A stretch of 5,739 nt of DNA, from the NCBI GenBank assembly GCA_945933905.1, contig CAMEQX010000099.1, positions 1-5,739 on the forward strand, given 5' to 3'. The DNA is from an uncultured Clostridia bacterium. Its GTDB lineage: Bacteria; Bacillota; Clostridia; Oscillospirales; Ruminococcaceae. A program made the position numbers and the translations under genes. Under the pieces are notes generated by a model. That model was not told the origin of the DNA and made no database searches. It saw nothing but the letters and a program-made list of their open reading frames with translations. Positions 1 to 5,732 of this stretch are shown here, one piece after another (the first letter of the stretch is position 1; every line of letters starts with the position of its first letter).

Positions 1-571
1 AATTCGCGTATTTGAGCCGCGTGACAAGCGCCTTGTCGTATTTCAGATAATCAATCATATCGCGGTCGAGCGGGTGACTTATCTCGGAGAGCTGGCTGCT
101 GTCCATATACAAGCCGTAGTAAAGCCCCGTGGCAATTTTCGCGTCCGCGTTCACGTCAAAGCCGACGTCCTTCAGCATCGCGTAAATTATCGTCGAGCAG
201 CTCACCAGATTGCTGCGGATTTCGCTCATTTCATCGGAGATTTTTCCCGTGGCGTGATGGTCGATAACGGCAACGTTTTCCGCGTCAAAGCGCTCGACAT
301 TTCCCTCGCCGTACTGACAGTCAACCGTGAGCAAAAGCTCGGGATTTTCGGGATTGTGCGTATATTCAAGCGGGATTTCAAGCTCGGAGAGCATCAGCTT
401 CATATTGCTTTTCGAGATAACATTCCGCCCGCCGTAAATCATTTTGACGTCTTTTCCGAGCGACTTGAAATACCGGAAAAGCGCGTAGCCCGAGCCTACT
501 GCGTCCGCGTCGGGATTGTCGTGGAGCTGAATTACGATTTGGTTAAATTTGTGTAAATCGGTTAGTTTCAT
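1..571 (-). CDS. DHH-family phosphoesterase, C-terminus cut off by window edge
   Basis: Translating the minus strand from ATG at 571-569 gives 190 residues without a stop up to the left edge, so the C-terminal part is missing. The fragment carries the DHH phosphoesterase signature in order: HDNPDADAVGS at residues 17-27, VDCQ at 83-86, VIDHH at 102-106 (the DHH metal-binding motif) and a further Asp in YMDSSQ at 155-160. These are the usual Mn-binding residues of this superfamily, which includes NrnA-type oligoribonuclease/pAp phosphatases and cyclic-dinucleotide phosphodiesterases. A DHHA1 substrate-binding domain would be expected beyond the edge but cannot be seen. The start is set by GGAG at 579-582 (minus strand), 7 nt upstream and inside the end of the TIR gene, whose stop lies 1 nt before this ATG, so translation is probably coupled. 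The family call is firm; the substrate (nanoRNA, pAp, c-di-AMP products or other) is not decided by the sequence. Confidence 0.9.
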   Translation of the reverse strand, partial: MKLTDLHKFNQIVIQLHDNPDADAVGSGYALFRYFKSLGKDVKMIYGGRNVISKSNMKLMLSELEIPLEYTHNPENPELLLTVDCQYGEGNVERFDAENVAVIDHHATGKISDEMSEIRSNLVSCSTIIYAMLKDVGFDVNADAKIATGLYYGLYMDSSQLSEISHPLDRDMIDYLKYDKALVTRLKYAN

Positions 572-572
572 A

Positions 573-2078
573 TCAGTTCTCCGAAATTGCAGTCAAGTCA
601 ATCGTCATCGCGGGGCGCACGCCAAAGCCCTCAAGTCCCGCGTAATAGCTGATTGTGGGCTGATTTTCAAAGTAGCTGATGTTCGCGCAAAGGCACTCGC
701 AGGCGGTTTCGGGATTTGCGTCGCGCAGCCACCAGAAAAAGTCCTCGACATTATAGTTTTGACAGTCAACCTTGTACCAGTTCGATTTGTCCTGTTCAAC
801 GGCAGCGGCAGTCGGCTTTGCGAAAACGCTCACGTCCGCTTCGCTGAGCCATTTCAGCTCGTCCACCGACAGCAGAAAAACCTTGTCGGAGGTGGTCGTG
901 CCCGCGGTATTTATCTGCGTTTCGACAATCGCCGCGCGCTCCTTTTCACTGAAACCGTTCAGAAAACCCGCTTCGGTGTGATAGCCGTTTTTGTGCTCGG
1001 ACATCGACTGAGTTGTCGGAGCTTGCCCCGAATAAACCACGTTTTCGCGCGCGGAGTTCAGCCAAGCGCGGATATTCGACAGCTCCCAGCGGTTGTCGCC
1101 GCGAACCTTCCGCTGAATTTCCTCGGTCAAGTCGGTTGTTTTCGTGCGCCAGTAATCCTCGCCGTTCAGCTTGTTGAACGTGCCGCATTCCGCCGCGTCA
1201 AACGCCTTCATCGTGAGGATTTTGTCCGAAATCACAACCGCCGTTTTCTTGTCCTCAGATATCTTTATCACGCGCCACTCGATAGCTTCGCCGTTGTATT
1301 TGCCGAAAGAAATCCTCTCGCCGAGATTTACCGAAAGCGGCTGTTTTTCAGGCTGAACCGGCTTGCTCTCGGACTCGACGGGCACGATAACTTCAACCGA
1401 TTGCGTTGATGAACTCGACTGACTGCTCTCAACGGACGATGTTGACGAGGAAGAAACGGCTTGTTGTTCGGAAGAAGTTGTTGAAGACGAGCTTTCGGTG
1501 CTCTCGGAAACGCTTTGCCCTGAGCTTTCGCTGTTCCCCTCATTGTTTTTCGAGAAGAAAACCGCCGCCACAATCCACCAAACCACCAAAATTACCACGA
1601 AAATCGCCGCTATTATAATAACGTATTTGCGGGAATTTTTGGGGTTTTCGGGCTTTTGTTCAACGACAATTTTGTGCGGTTCACCGCCAGCCTGCTCCGC
1701 GTATTCGGAAACCCGCTTTACTATTTCATCAAAATCCTTGCCGGGCTTGTCGTTCACCCATTGATGCGTCATCAGGAAATACTCAAGCGACTTGCTCAAA
1801 ACAACGTCCTCAAGCTTATATACAATAATCGTCTTTTTCTTGCTCACGGCGCGCTCAACCTCGCGCAAAACGTGCGGGGAGCTGTTTGAAGCCTCGGACA
1901 AAAGCAAAACCATCATGTCCGAGCCGTCTATCCCGTTTATGATTTCCTCCGCATACTCAAATCCCGAGCGAATATCCCTCGGTGCAAGAAAACACGGAAA
2001 GCCGTTTTTCTCAAGCTTTCCGCAAAGTTCCTTTGCAAGCGCAGCGTTTTCAGATGAATGTGAAATAAAAACTCGCAT
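573..2078 (-). CDS. TIR domain membrane protein with extracytoplasmic DUF6273-like domain
   Basis: A 501-residue protein with three modules. Residues 1-125 form a bacterial TIR domain (TIR_2 type): it opens with RVFISHSSENAALA, has the box LAPRDIRSG at 31-39, and the segment LSEASNSS..LREVERA at 60-77, where Glu73 aligns by eye with the catalytic Glu of NAD-cleaving TIR domains. Residues 152-175 are a single transmembrane helix preceded by basic residues (KNSRK), predicting a cytoplasmic TIR domain and an exported C-terminus. Residues 182-228 are a Ser/Thr/Glu-rich low-complexity stalk. Residues 253-495 resemble DUF6273: ISFGKYNGEAIEWRV at the start, IRAWLN at 336-341, DKVFLLSVDE at 398-407, WWLRD at 449-453 and GFGVRPA at 484-490 near the end. 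The start is supported by GGAG at 2085-2088 (minus), 6 nt upstream. It sits 14 nt behind the response regulator and 1 nt before the DHH gene. Enzymatic activity, ligand and any defence role are inference; it could also be a scaffolding TIR without NADase activity. Confidence 0.9.
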   Translation of the reverse strand: MRVFISHSSENAALAKELCGKLEKNGFPCFLAPRDIRSGFEYAEEIINGIDGSDMMVLLLSEASNSSPHVLREVERAVSKKKTIIVYKLEDVVLSKSLEYFLMTHQWVNDKPGKDFDEIVKRVSEYAEQAGGEPHKIVVEQKPENPKNSRKYVIIIAAIFVVILVVWWIVAAVFFSKNNEGNSESSGQSVSESTESSSSTTSSEQQAVSSSSTSSVESSQSSSSTQSVEVIVPVESESKPVQPEKQPLSVNLGERISFGKYNGEAIEWRVIKISEDKKTAVVISDKILTMKAFDAAECGTFNKLNGEDYWRTKTTDLTEEIQRKVRGDNRWELSNIRAWLNSARENVVYSGQAPTTQSMSEHKNGYHTEAGFLNGFSEKERAAIVETQINTAGTTTSDKVFLLSVDELKWLSEADVSVFAKPTAAAVEQDKSNWYKVDCQNYNVEDFFWWLRDANPETACECLCANISYFENQPTISYYAGLEGFGVRPAMTIDLTAISEN

Positions 2079-2092
2079 ATTTTTCTCCGAAT

Positions 2093-2785
2093 TTATGTAT
2101 TTATAAGGTTAGCGATTGCCGCCATCAGCATTTCCATATCAATCGGCTTGAGCAAATAGCCGTTCGGTTTCAGCGACATAATCTCCTCAACCTTGCTTCT
2201 CTCGGAAACGCCCGTCAAAAAGCACACGGGGATTTTCGCGTAATCCGCGCTTTCCTTGAGCTTGCGGTAAACGTCCGCGCCCGTCATAATCGGCATTTCA
2301 TAGTCAAGGATAATCAAATCAATCGGCTTTGTCGCGAGAATTTTCTCGACAAGCAAACCGTTGAGCGTCGCCGTAACCTCATATTTCTCCTCAAGCGCAT
2401 TTTTGAGGAGCTTGAGCACGTTTCTGTCGTCATCGACAACGAGAATGTGCTTTTTCTTATCGGGCTCGGGTGCCGGCTCTTCGGGGATTTCCTCCGCGGA
2501 ATTTGCGAGAGCCGCTCTTGCTTTTTCCTCCTCGATAAAGCGAAGAATACTCAGCACGATGTTGTCCGAAGAAATCGGGCGCACAAGAGTGAGGTCTGCG
2601 AAGTTTTCAAAGCCCTCCGCTTCAAGCTCCTCTATGGTTTCTTCCTTTGATACAATAACCACGGGCGCGGAGTTGTATTCCTCGCAGGTTCTCAGGCGCA
2701 AAATCTGCTCTGCCGTGCCGTCATACGCCGAATCGATAAAACACAAAAAAGCGTCGGGATTGAACAGCTCAAAGTGCGCGGTCAT
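2093..2785 (-). CDS. Response regulator: degenerate receiver-like module plus canonical receiver, no output domain (frame lacks its true N-terminus)
   Basis: The open frame gives 230 residues from an internal ATG. Residues about 113-230 are a complete CheY-like receiver: HILVVDDD at 113-120 holds the acidic pocket, Asp161 in LDYEMP is the phosphoacceptor, Thr191 in FLTG the switch residue and Lys213 in LLKP the conserved lysine. Residues 1-88 continue a second alpha/beta module that looks like a receiver without its acidic pocket, followed by an acidic, proline-rich linker (EEIPEEPAPEPDKKK, 98-112). No DNA-binding, GGDEF or other effector domain follows, so it would act by protein-protein contact or as a phosphate sink. 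No histidine kinase is visible nearby. The ATG at 2785 has no convincing Shine-Dalgarno sequence; the real start is almost certainly ATG 2895, out of frame by one base (next entry). Stop TAA at 2093-2095 is 14 nt before the TIR gene start, in the same operon. Confidence 0.88.
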   Translation of the reverse strand: MTAHFELFNPDAFLCFIDSAYDGTAEQILRLRTCEEYNSAPVVIVSKEETIEELEAEGFENFADLTLVRPISSDNIVLSILRFIEEEKARAALANSAEEIPEEPAPEPDKKKHILVVDDDRNVLKLLKNALEEKYEVTATLNGLLVEKILATKPIDLIILDYEMPIMTGADVYRKLKESADYAKIPVCFLTGVSERSKVEEIMSLKPNGYLLKPIDMEMLMAAIANLINT

Positions 2786-2895
2786 ATCTTTTATAACATC
2801 GGTTGTGCTGATACAGTCAAAATATTGTCCCGTGTAACCGAAAAATCCTTCACCAACGAAAGATTATTTCCGTTTACAAGTAGCTTGAATTTCAT
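2786..2895 (-). pseudogene. N-terminal 37 codons of the response regulator, separated by an apparent one-base frameshift
   Basis: ATG at 2895-2893 has a strong Shine-Dalgarno GGGAGG at 2904-2909 (minus), 8 nt upstream. Read in frame it gives MKFKLLVNGNNLSLVKDF, then leaves the main frame and stops at TAA 2793-2791 after 34 residues. The other frame across the same DNA has FGYTGQYFDCISTTDVIKD running directly into the long downstream ORF with no stop. Joining the two needs one additional T in the T5 run (A5 on the plus strand, 2841-2845), which would give a 267-residue protein beginning with a beta-alpha-beta fold typical of a receiver-like domain. The defect may be an assembly homopolymer error, a true inactivating mutation or a slippage site. 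If the frame is intact in the organism, this entry and the previous one are a single gene, 2093-2895. Confidence 0.8.
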
Positions 2896-2903
2896 ATCGC
2901 TGT

Positions 2904-2909
2904 CCTCCC
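2904..2909 (-). promoter_or_regulatory. Ribosome binding site of the response regulator
   Basis: GGGAGG on the minus strand, 8 nt before ATG 2895. It decides the start of the regulator gene: no comparable site precedes the in-frame ATG at 2785, where only AAAAGAT is seen. Confidence 0.85.
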
Positions 2910-2955
2910 GTTTACATAAATCACCATTTTTCGAGGTTTTTCCTATAATATATAC

Positions 2956-2984
2956 ATTTTAGCACAAAACGGTGAATATGTCAA
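2956..2984 (-). promoter_or_regulatory. Sigma-A-type promoter of the regulator-TIR-DHH operon
   Basis: On the minus strand TTGACA (2984-2979) is followed by a 17-nt spacer and TAAAAT (2961-2956): a perfect -35 and a one-mismatch -10 at optimal spacing. Transcription would start near 2949, giving a leader of roughly 50 nt before ATG 2895. Such a strong core promoter suggests high basal expression unless a repressor acts. Only one promoter was seen for the three leftward genes. Confidence 0.82.
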
Positions 2985-3121
2985 CTAAAATCCGCGAGAT
3001 TGCCCGTCAATCAGAGAAATCTTTTTTGATTTGAAAAGAAAAACTGCCGAAAAGCAGCACATTTGTGCAAAATGACTAAGAAAAAATTTAAAAATTCGAG
3101 AACATTTGTATAAAAAATACC
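2985..3121. other. AT-rich stretch between two divergent promoters
   Basis: No convincing gene is seen here. It holds a 12-bp palindromic element GCACATTTGTGC at 3057-3068 (5-bp arms, 2-bp centre), a direct repeat ACATTTGT at 3059-3066 and 3102-3109 (43 bp apart), and an A/T-rich run at 3080-3118 directly upstream of the rightward -35 that could act as an UP element. These are candidate regulatory sites only. Confidence 0.4.
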
Positions 3122-3150
3122 TTGCAAAACAATATACCTTGTGGTAAAAT
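3122..3150 (+). promoter_or_regulatory. Sigma-A-type promoter of the padR-HAAS-DUF4097 operon
   Basis: TTGCAA (3122-3127), a 17-nt spacer and TAAAAT (3145-3150), the same -10 as the divergent promoter. Transcription would start near 3157, about 30 nt before ATG 3186. An inverted repeat TACC-TTGT-GGTA at 3135-3146 overlaps the spacer and the first bases of the -10, a position where a bound repressor would block RNA polymerase; autorepression by the adjacent PadR protein is a plausible inference. Confidence 0.8.
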
Positions 3151-3185
3151 AAGAACACAGAACAAAACAAGACGGGAGGGATAAA

Positions 3186-3515
3186 ATGAATTCCCAGATG
3201 AAACGAGGAACGCTTGAAATGTGCGCGCTGTCGGTGGTGAGCCGCGGCGACTGCTACGGATACGAACTGGTAAACCGCATTTCAAAGTGTATGGAAATAA
3301 CAGAGGGGACGATTTACCCGCTGATGAAGCGACTGAAGGAGTCGGGGCTAATCGACAGCTACATCGTCGAGTCAAACGAGGGTCCGCCAAGAAAATACTA
3401 CAAGCTGACAGACGCGGGGCGCGAGGAGCTAAACCGGCTGACAGATGAATGGTTTGAATTTACACAAAGCATAGAAAAGCTTTTGAAAGGGGAGTTTGGT
3501 AATTATGACAGCTAA
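3186..3515 (+). CDS. PadR-family transcriptional regulator
   Basis: A 109-residue winged-helix protein of the usual length for small PadR (subfamily s1/LmrR-like) regulators. Visible hallmarks are the N-terminal helix MKRGTLEMCALSVV, YGYEL at 24-28, the recognition-helix region EGTIYPLMKRLKESGLI at 40-56, and the wing with GPPRKYYKLTDAGRE at 66-80, the best-conserved PadR block. The C-terminus (EWFEFTQSIEKLL) is the short dimerisation helix. A GGGAGGG ribosome binding site at 3174-3180 supports ATG 3186. Its stop overlaps the next gene by 11 nt. PadR proteins are typically repressors relieved by small molecules or envelope-active drugs; here the likely target is its own operon and perhaps the divergent one. 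The ligand cannot be predicted. Confidence 0.95.
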   Translation: MNSQMKRGTLEMCALSVVSRGDCYGYELVNRISKCMEITEGTIYPLMKRLKESGLIDSYIVESNEGPPRKYYKLTDAGREELNRLTDEWFEFTQSIEKLLKGEFGNYDS

Positions 3516-4683
3516 TAATAAGGAAGAATTTTTCTCGCTTCTCGAATATGAGTTGAAGAGAATAGGCGTGGAGAATTTCGATGAAATCAAAAGCGATTTT
3601 GAACAGCATTTCGCGGACAGCGCAGAACAGGGTATTCCCGAGGAGGAAACCGCGTTTAAGCTCGGCGATGTGAAGGAAATCGCGAGAAATTATCTCAATT
3701 TCGAGAGCGAGCGGCTCAACAGCATAATCGCGCGCGACGTTGAAAACACCGGAAAAAAGGTGAGCCTCACCAAGCCCGGACAGAGCGTTCCCGCGGATTT
3801 GTCGCTGATGAACGGCAAGGATATTCAAAACTCCGACTGCGTTCGTGAATATACTCCCGAGCATATCTCCGAGGAGATTTATCCGAGCCGCGAAAATTCT
3901 TCGGAAAACCCGCAGCCCGACTCAAATGTAAACACACTTCCCAACTCTTATTTCACCAACAGCTCAAACACAAATTCCACCAACAATTCCACCACAAATT
4001 CCACCGCTGCGGATAACGGCTCAAACGCGGTTGCAGACGCTTTCACAAACGCGGGAAAAGCAATCGGCGAGGCGGCAAAGGCAACAGGTCAGGCGCTTGC
4101 AGAGGCTTTCGGAAACAACGGCGTTAAGGGCGCGGTTATCAACGCGGGCAAAACCACCGCAGACGCCGTAAAAATGGCGGGACAAAACGCCGCGGACGCT
4201 GTTAAAAAGGCGACAAGCAAGCACAATTCCGTTCCTACGCCGAACGACGATTTCCGCGAGAACACAAATTATTCTCACGACGGAACAATCCCCGAGGGCG
4301 CGGCTTCCTGCAAGTGCAAAAAGTCCAAGAACGCTTTCACTTTCGAGAGCATCAAGGGCAGAGAACCCAACGTAAACGGCGGCAAGCTCATCGGCGCGAT
4401 TATAATGGACGTTCTGCTGTGGAGCTGGCTGGTGACGCTGATTTTCGCGGGAATTATCTCAGTTTTCAGCGTGGGCATCGGTCTTTTCGTTCAAAACGGC
4501 GTGGGCGCTTTCACGGGAATGTTCGGCTTCGGCTATCACATCATCAGCAGGATTTTCCTCGGAATAGGCTTCTGCGCGCTCGGCGGAATTGTTTTAACGA
4601 TTGCCGTGGCTCTGTTCAAGCCGTGGATTACCCTGCTGAAGCACATCGGAATGCTTCACGTCAAGGCAATTTATGATATTTAA
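3505..4683 (+). CDS. HAAS/DUF1700-type membrane protein with long low-complexity linker
   Basis: A 392-residue protein. Residues 1-66 match the HAAS (DUF1700-type) helical domain: NKEEFFSLLEYELKRI, then DEIKSDFEQHFADSAEQG and FKLGDVKEIARNYL, the usual pattern of family members encoded next to PadR genes. Residues 100-170 are a polar disordered stretch ending in Asn/Ser/Thr repeats. Residues about 174-237 are Ala/Lys/Gly-rich and could form amphipathic helix repeats (AGKAIGEAAKATGQALAEAF, ADAVKMAGQNAADAVKKA). A CKCKK motif is at 269-273. Hydrophobic segments at about 295-330 and 349-372 form two or three membrane helices. ATG 3505 is chosen over TTG 3496 because AAGGGGAG at 3487-3494 lies 10 nt before the ATG but 1 nt before the TTG. 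It overlaps padR by 11 nt, so they are likely coupled. The role is probably membrane-linked signalling or assembly with the PadR or DUF4097 partner; this is inferred from the cassette. The linker is unusually long for the family. Confidence 0.88.
   Translation: MTANNKEEFFSLLEYELKRIGVENFDEIKSDFEQHFADSAEQGIPEEETAFKLGDVKEIARNYLNFESERLNSIIARDVENTGKKVSLTKPGQSVPADLSLMNGKDIQNSDCVREYTPEHISEEIYPSRENSSENPQPDSNVNTLPNSYFTNSSNTNSTNNSTTNSTAADNGSNAVADAFTNAGKAIGEAAKATGQALAEAFGNNGVKGAVINAGKTTADAVKMAGQNAADAVKKATSKHNSVPTPNDDFRENTNYSHDGTIPEGAASCKCKKSKNAFTFESIKGREPNVNGGKLIGAIIMDVLLWSWLVTLIFAGIISVFSVGIGLFVQNGVGAFTGMFGFGYHIISRIFLGIGFCALGGIVLTIAVALFKPWITLLKHIGMLHVKAIYDI
3970..4005 (+). repeat. Three tandem 12-bp units inside the HAAS gene
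   Basis: ACAAATTCCACC, AACAATTCCACC and ACAAATTCCACC follow head to tail and in frame, encoding TNST, NNST, TNST (residues 156-167). Units 1 and 3 are identical. Copy number could change without breaking the frame. Confidence 0.85.
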
Positions 4684-4690
4684 GGGAGGG
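4684..4690 (+). promoter_or_regulatory. Ribosome binding site of the DUF4097-like gene
   Basis: GGGAGGG directly after the TAA of the HAAS gene and 7 nt before ATG 4698. The 14-nt gap leaves no room for a separate promoter or terminator, so the two genes are co-transcribed. Confidence 0.85.
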
Positions 4691-4697
4691 AAAAAAG

Positions 4698-5672
4698 ATG
4701 AAACATGCACTTGCAACACTTATCCCGCTTTGCGCAATCGGCTTTTTGGGATTTTGGATATCAACGCTCGTTCTCGGCAAAATCCCGACCGGACCTGTCT
4801 CCACAACCGAGATGAACGATGACTTTTCAATAAGTTCCGACTGGGAGCTGAACCATGCAGTAAACAACGAGGAATTCACCTCCGAAATCGCCGCAAATCC
4901 TAATCTCATAATCGAGCTCAGCGACGCAACCGCGAGAATTGAACCTCACAACAGCGAAAACATCGAGGTTTATGTCAAGAACACAAGCTCCCGCACACTG
5001 AATGTCAATCTCGAGCGCGATAAGGATAAAAGCACGAAAATCAAGATAGGCAGCTCGTTCAGGTTCGGCATTTTCAACTTTAACTTCTTTGAAATATTCA
5101 CCACCGGAAGCATCTCGGACAGACAGGTTGTCATAAAAGTACCGCAAAAGACGTTTGACTCCGTGAAAATCGCTCAGGGCTCGGGTAAGGTTAATATAAT
5201 CAAGCTTCAGGCGAAGGCTTATGACGTTGATTTGGGCTCGGGACAGCTTGACTTTGAGCGCGAAATCGACGATACACGCCCCGTATTCGCTCTTGATATG
5301 GGCTCGGGCAACGCAAAATTCACGGGCTTCAGAACCTCGGAGTATTCAGTCAATATCGGCTCGGGCAACTGCCGGATTGACAATCTTATGGGAAGCGGAA
5401 AACTCGCTATGGGAAGCGGCTCGGCGGATATTTCCTTCGATTCCTCACCCGAAGGAAAGTTTGATATGGGCAGCGGTCACGCAATTCTCACGGTTCCCGA
5501 TAACTCAGACACAAAGTTTGATTTCGATATAGGCTCGGGTTCTATCGAGGTTAAGGGAAATGCCTCCACTCAGAAATACAGCAAGGACAGCGAATATATT
5601 ATGGGAACGGGCTCAAGCAGATTTAACATTGACCTCGGCTCCGGCAAGGTTGAAATCGAAACAAAGCATTGA
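4698..5672 (+). CDS. Membrane-anchored DUF4097-like beta-repeat protein with GSG ladder
   Basis: A 324-residue protein. Residues 4-27 (ALATLIPLCAIGFLGFWIST and following) form an uncleaved signal anchor or signal peptide, so the rest is probably outside the cell. From about residue 70 onward it is built of short beta strands of the DUF4097/DUF2807 type (right-handed beta-helix or repeat fold), which occurs in envelope-stress proteins such as the LiaG and YvlB groups of Bacillota. GSG tripeptides mark the turns at 161, 180, 202, 221, 232, 239, 258, 279 and 314, with GTG at 303; spacing is mostly 19-24 residues. The context is PadR and HAAS genes upstream in one operon. The biochemical role of the family is not established; surface sensing or adhesion is a guess from fold and location. 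No catalytic residues are evident. Confidence 0.88.
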   Translation: MKHALATLIPLCAIGFLGFWISTLVLGKIPTGPVSTTEMNDDFSISSDWELNHAVNNEEFTSEIAANPNLIIELSDATARIEPHNSENIEVYVKNTSSRTLNVNLERDKDKSTKIKIGSSFRFGIFNFNFFEIFTTGSISDRQVVIKVPQKTFDSVKIAQGSGKVNIIKLQAKAYDVDLGSGQLDFEREIDDTRPVFALDMGSGNAKFTGFRTSEYSVNIGSGNCRIDNLMGSGKLAMGSGSADISFDSSPEGKFDMGSGHAILTVPDNSDTKFDFDIGSGSIEVKGNASTQKYSKDSEYIMGTGSSRFNIDLGSGKVEIETKH

Positions 5673-5732
5673 TTAAACAAAACGTTTGACTAAATTCACT
5701 CACAATTTTTACGTTAAGAAAGGAAAATCACT

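Noticed and set aside
74..556. Plus-strand ORF of 160 codons opposite the DHH gene
   Set aside because: The minus strand carries clear DHH motifs over the same bases; the plus-strand frame is a shadow.
549..1409. Plus-strand ORF of 286 codons opposite the TIR gene
   Set aside because: It is antisense to the DUF6273-like and linker coding region, its product matches no recognisable family, and there is no ribosome binding site or promoter; the frame is open because of the codon usage of the real gene.
2361..2837. Plus-strand Ser-rich ORF opposite the response regulator
   Set aside because: The minus strand encodes a complete receiver with all catalytic residues; the Ser-rich product is the antisense of Glu/Lys/Ala codons.
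2894..2929. Small upstream ORF (11 codons, MVIYVNGRTAI) in the leader of the leftward operon, its stop overlapping ATG 2895 as ATGA
   Set aside because: No ribosome binding site of its own and a composition that simply reads through the real Shine-Dalgarno; probably chance, though the ATGA overlap is suggestive.
3016..3034. AAATC-TTTTTT-GATTT hairpin in the intergenic region
   Set aside because: Five A/T-rich base pairs are too weak for a terminator and neither flanking operon reads into it.
3460..3864. Minus-strand ORF of 134 codons across the padR/HAAS junction
   Set aside because: It lies opposite two recognised genes with good start signals and has no family resemblance.
5674..5694. Imperfect inverted repeat TTAAACAAA-ACG-TTTGACTAA after the DUF4097-like gene
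   Set aside because: AT-rich stem with two mismatches and no following T run, so not a convincing intrinsic terminator; the TTGACT inside it lacks a -10 at proper spacing.
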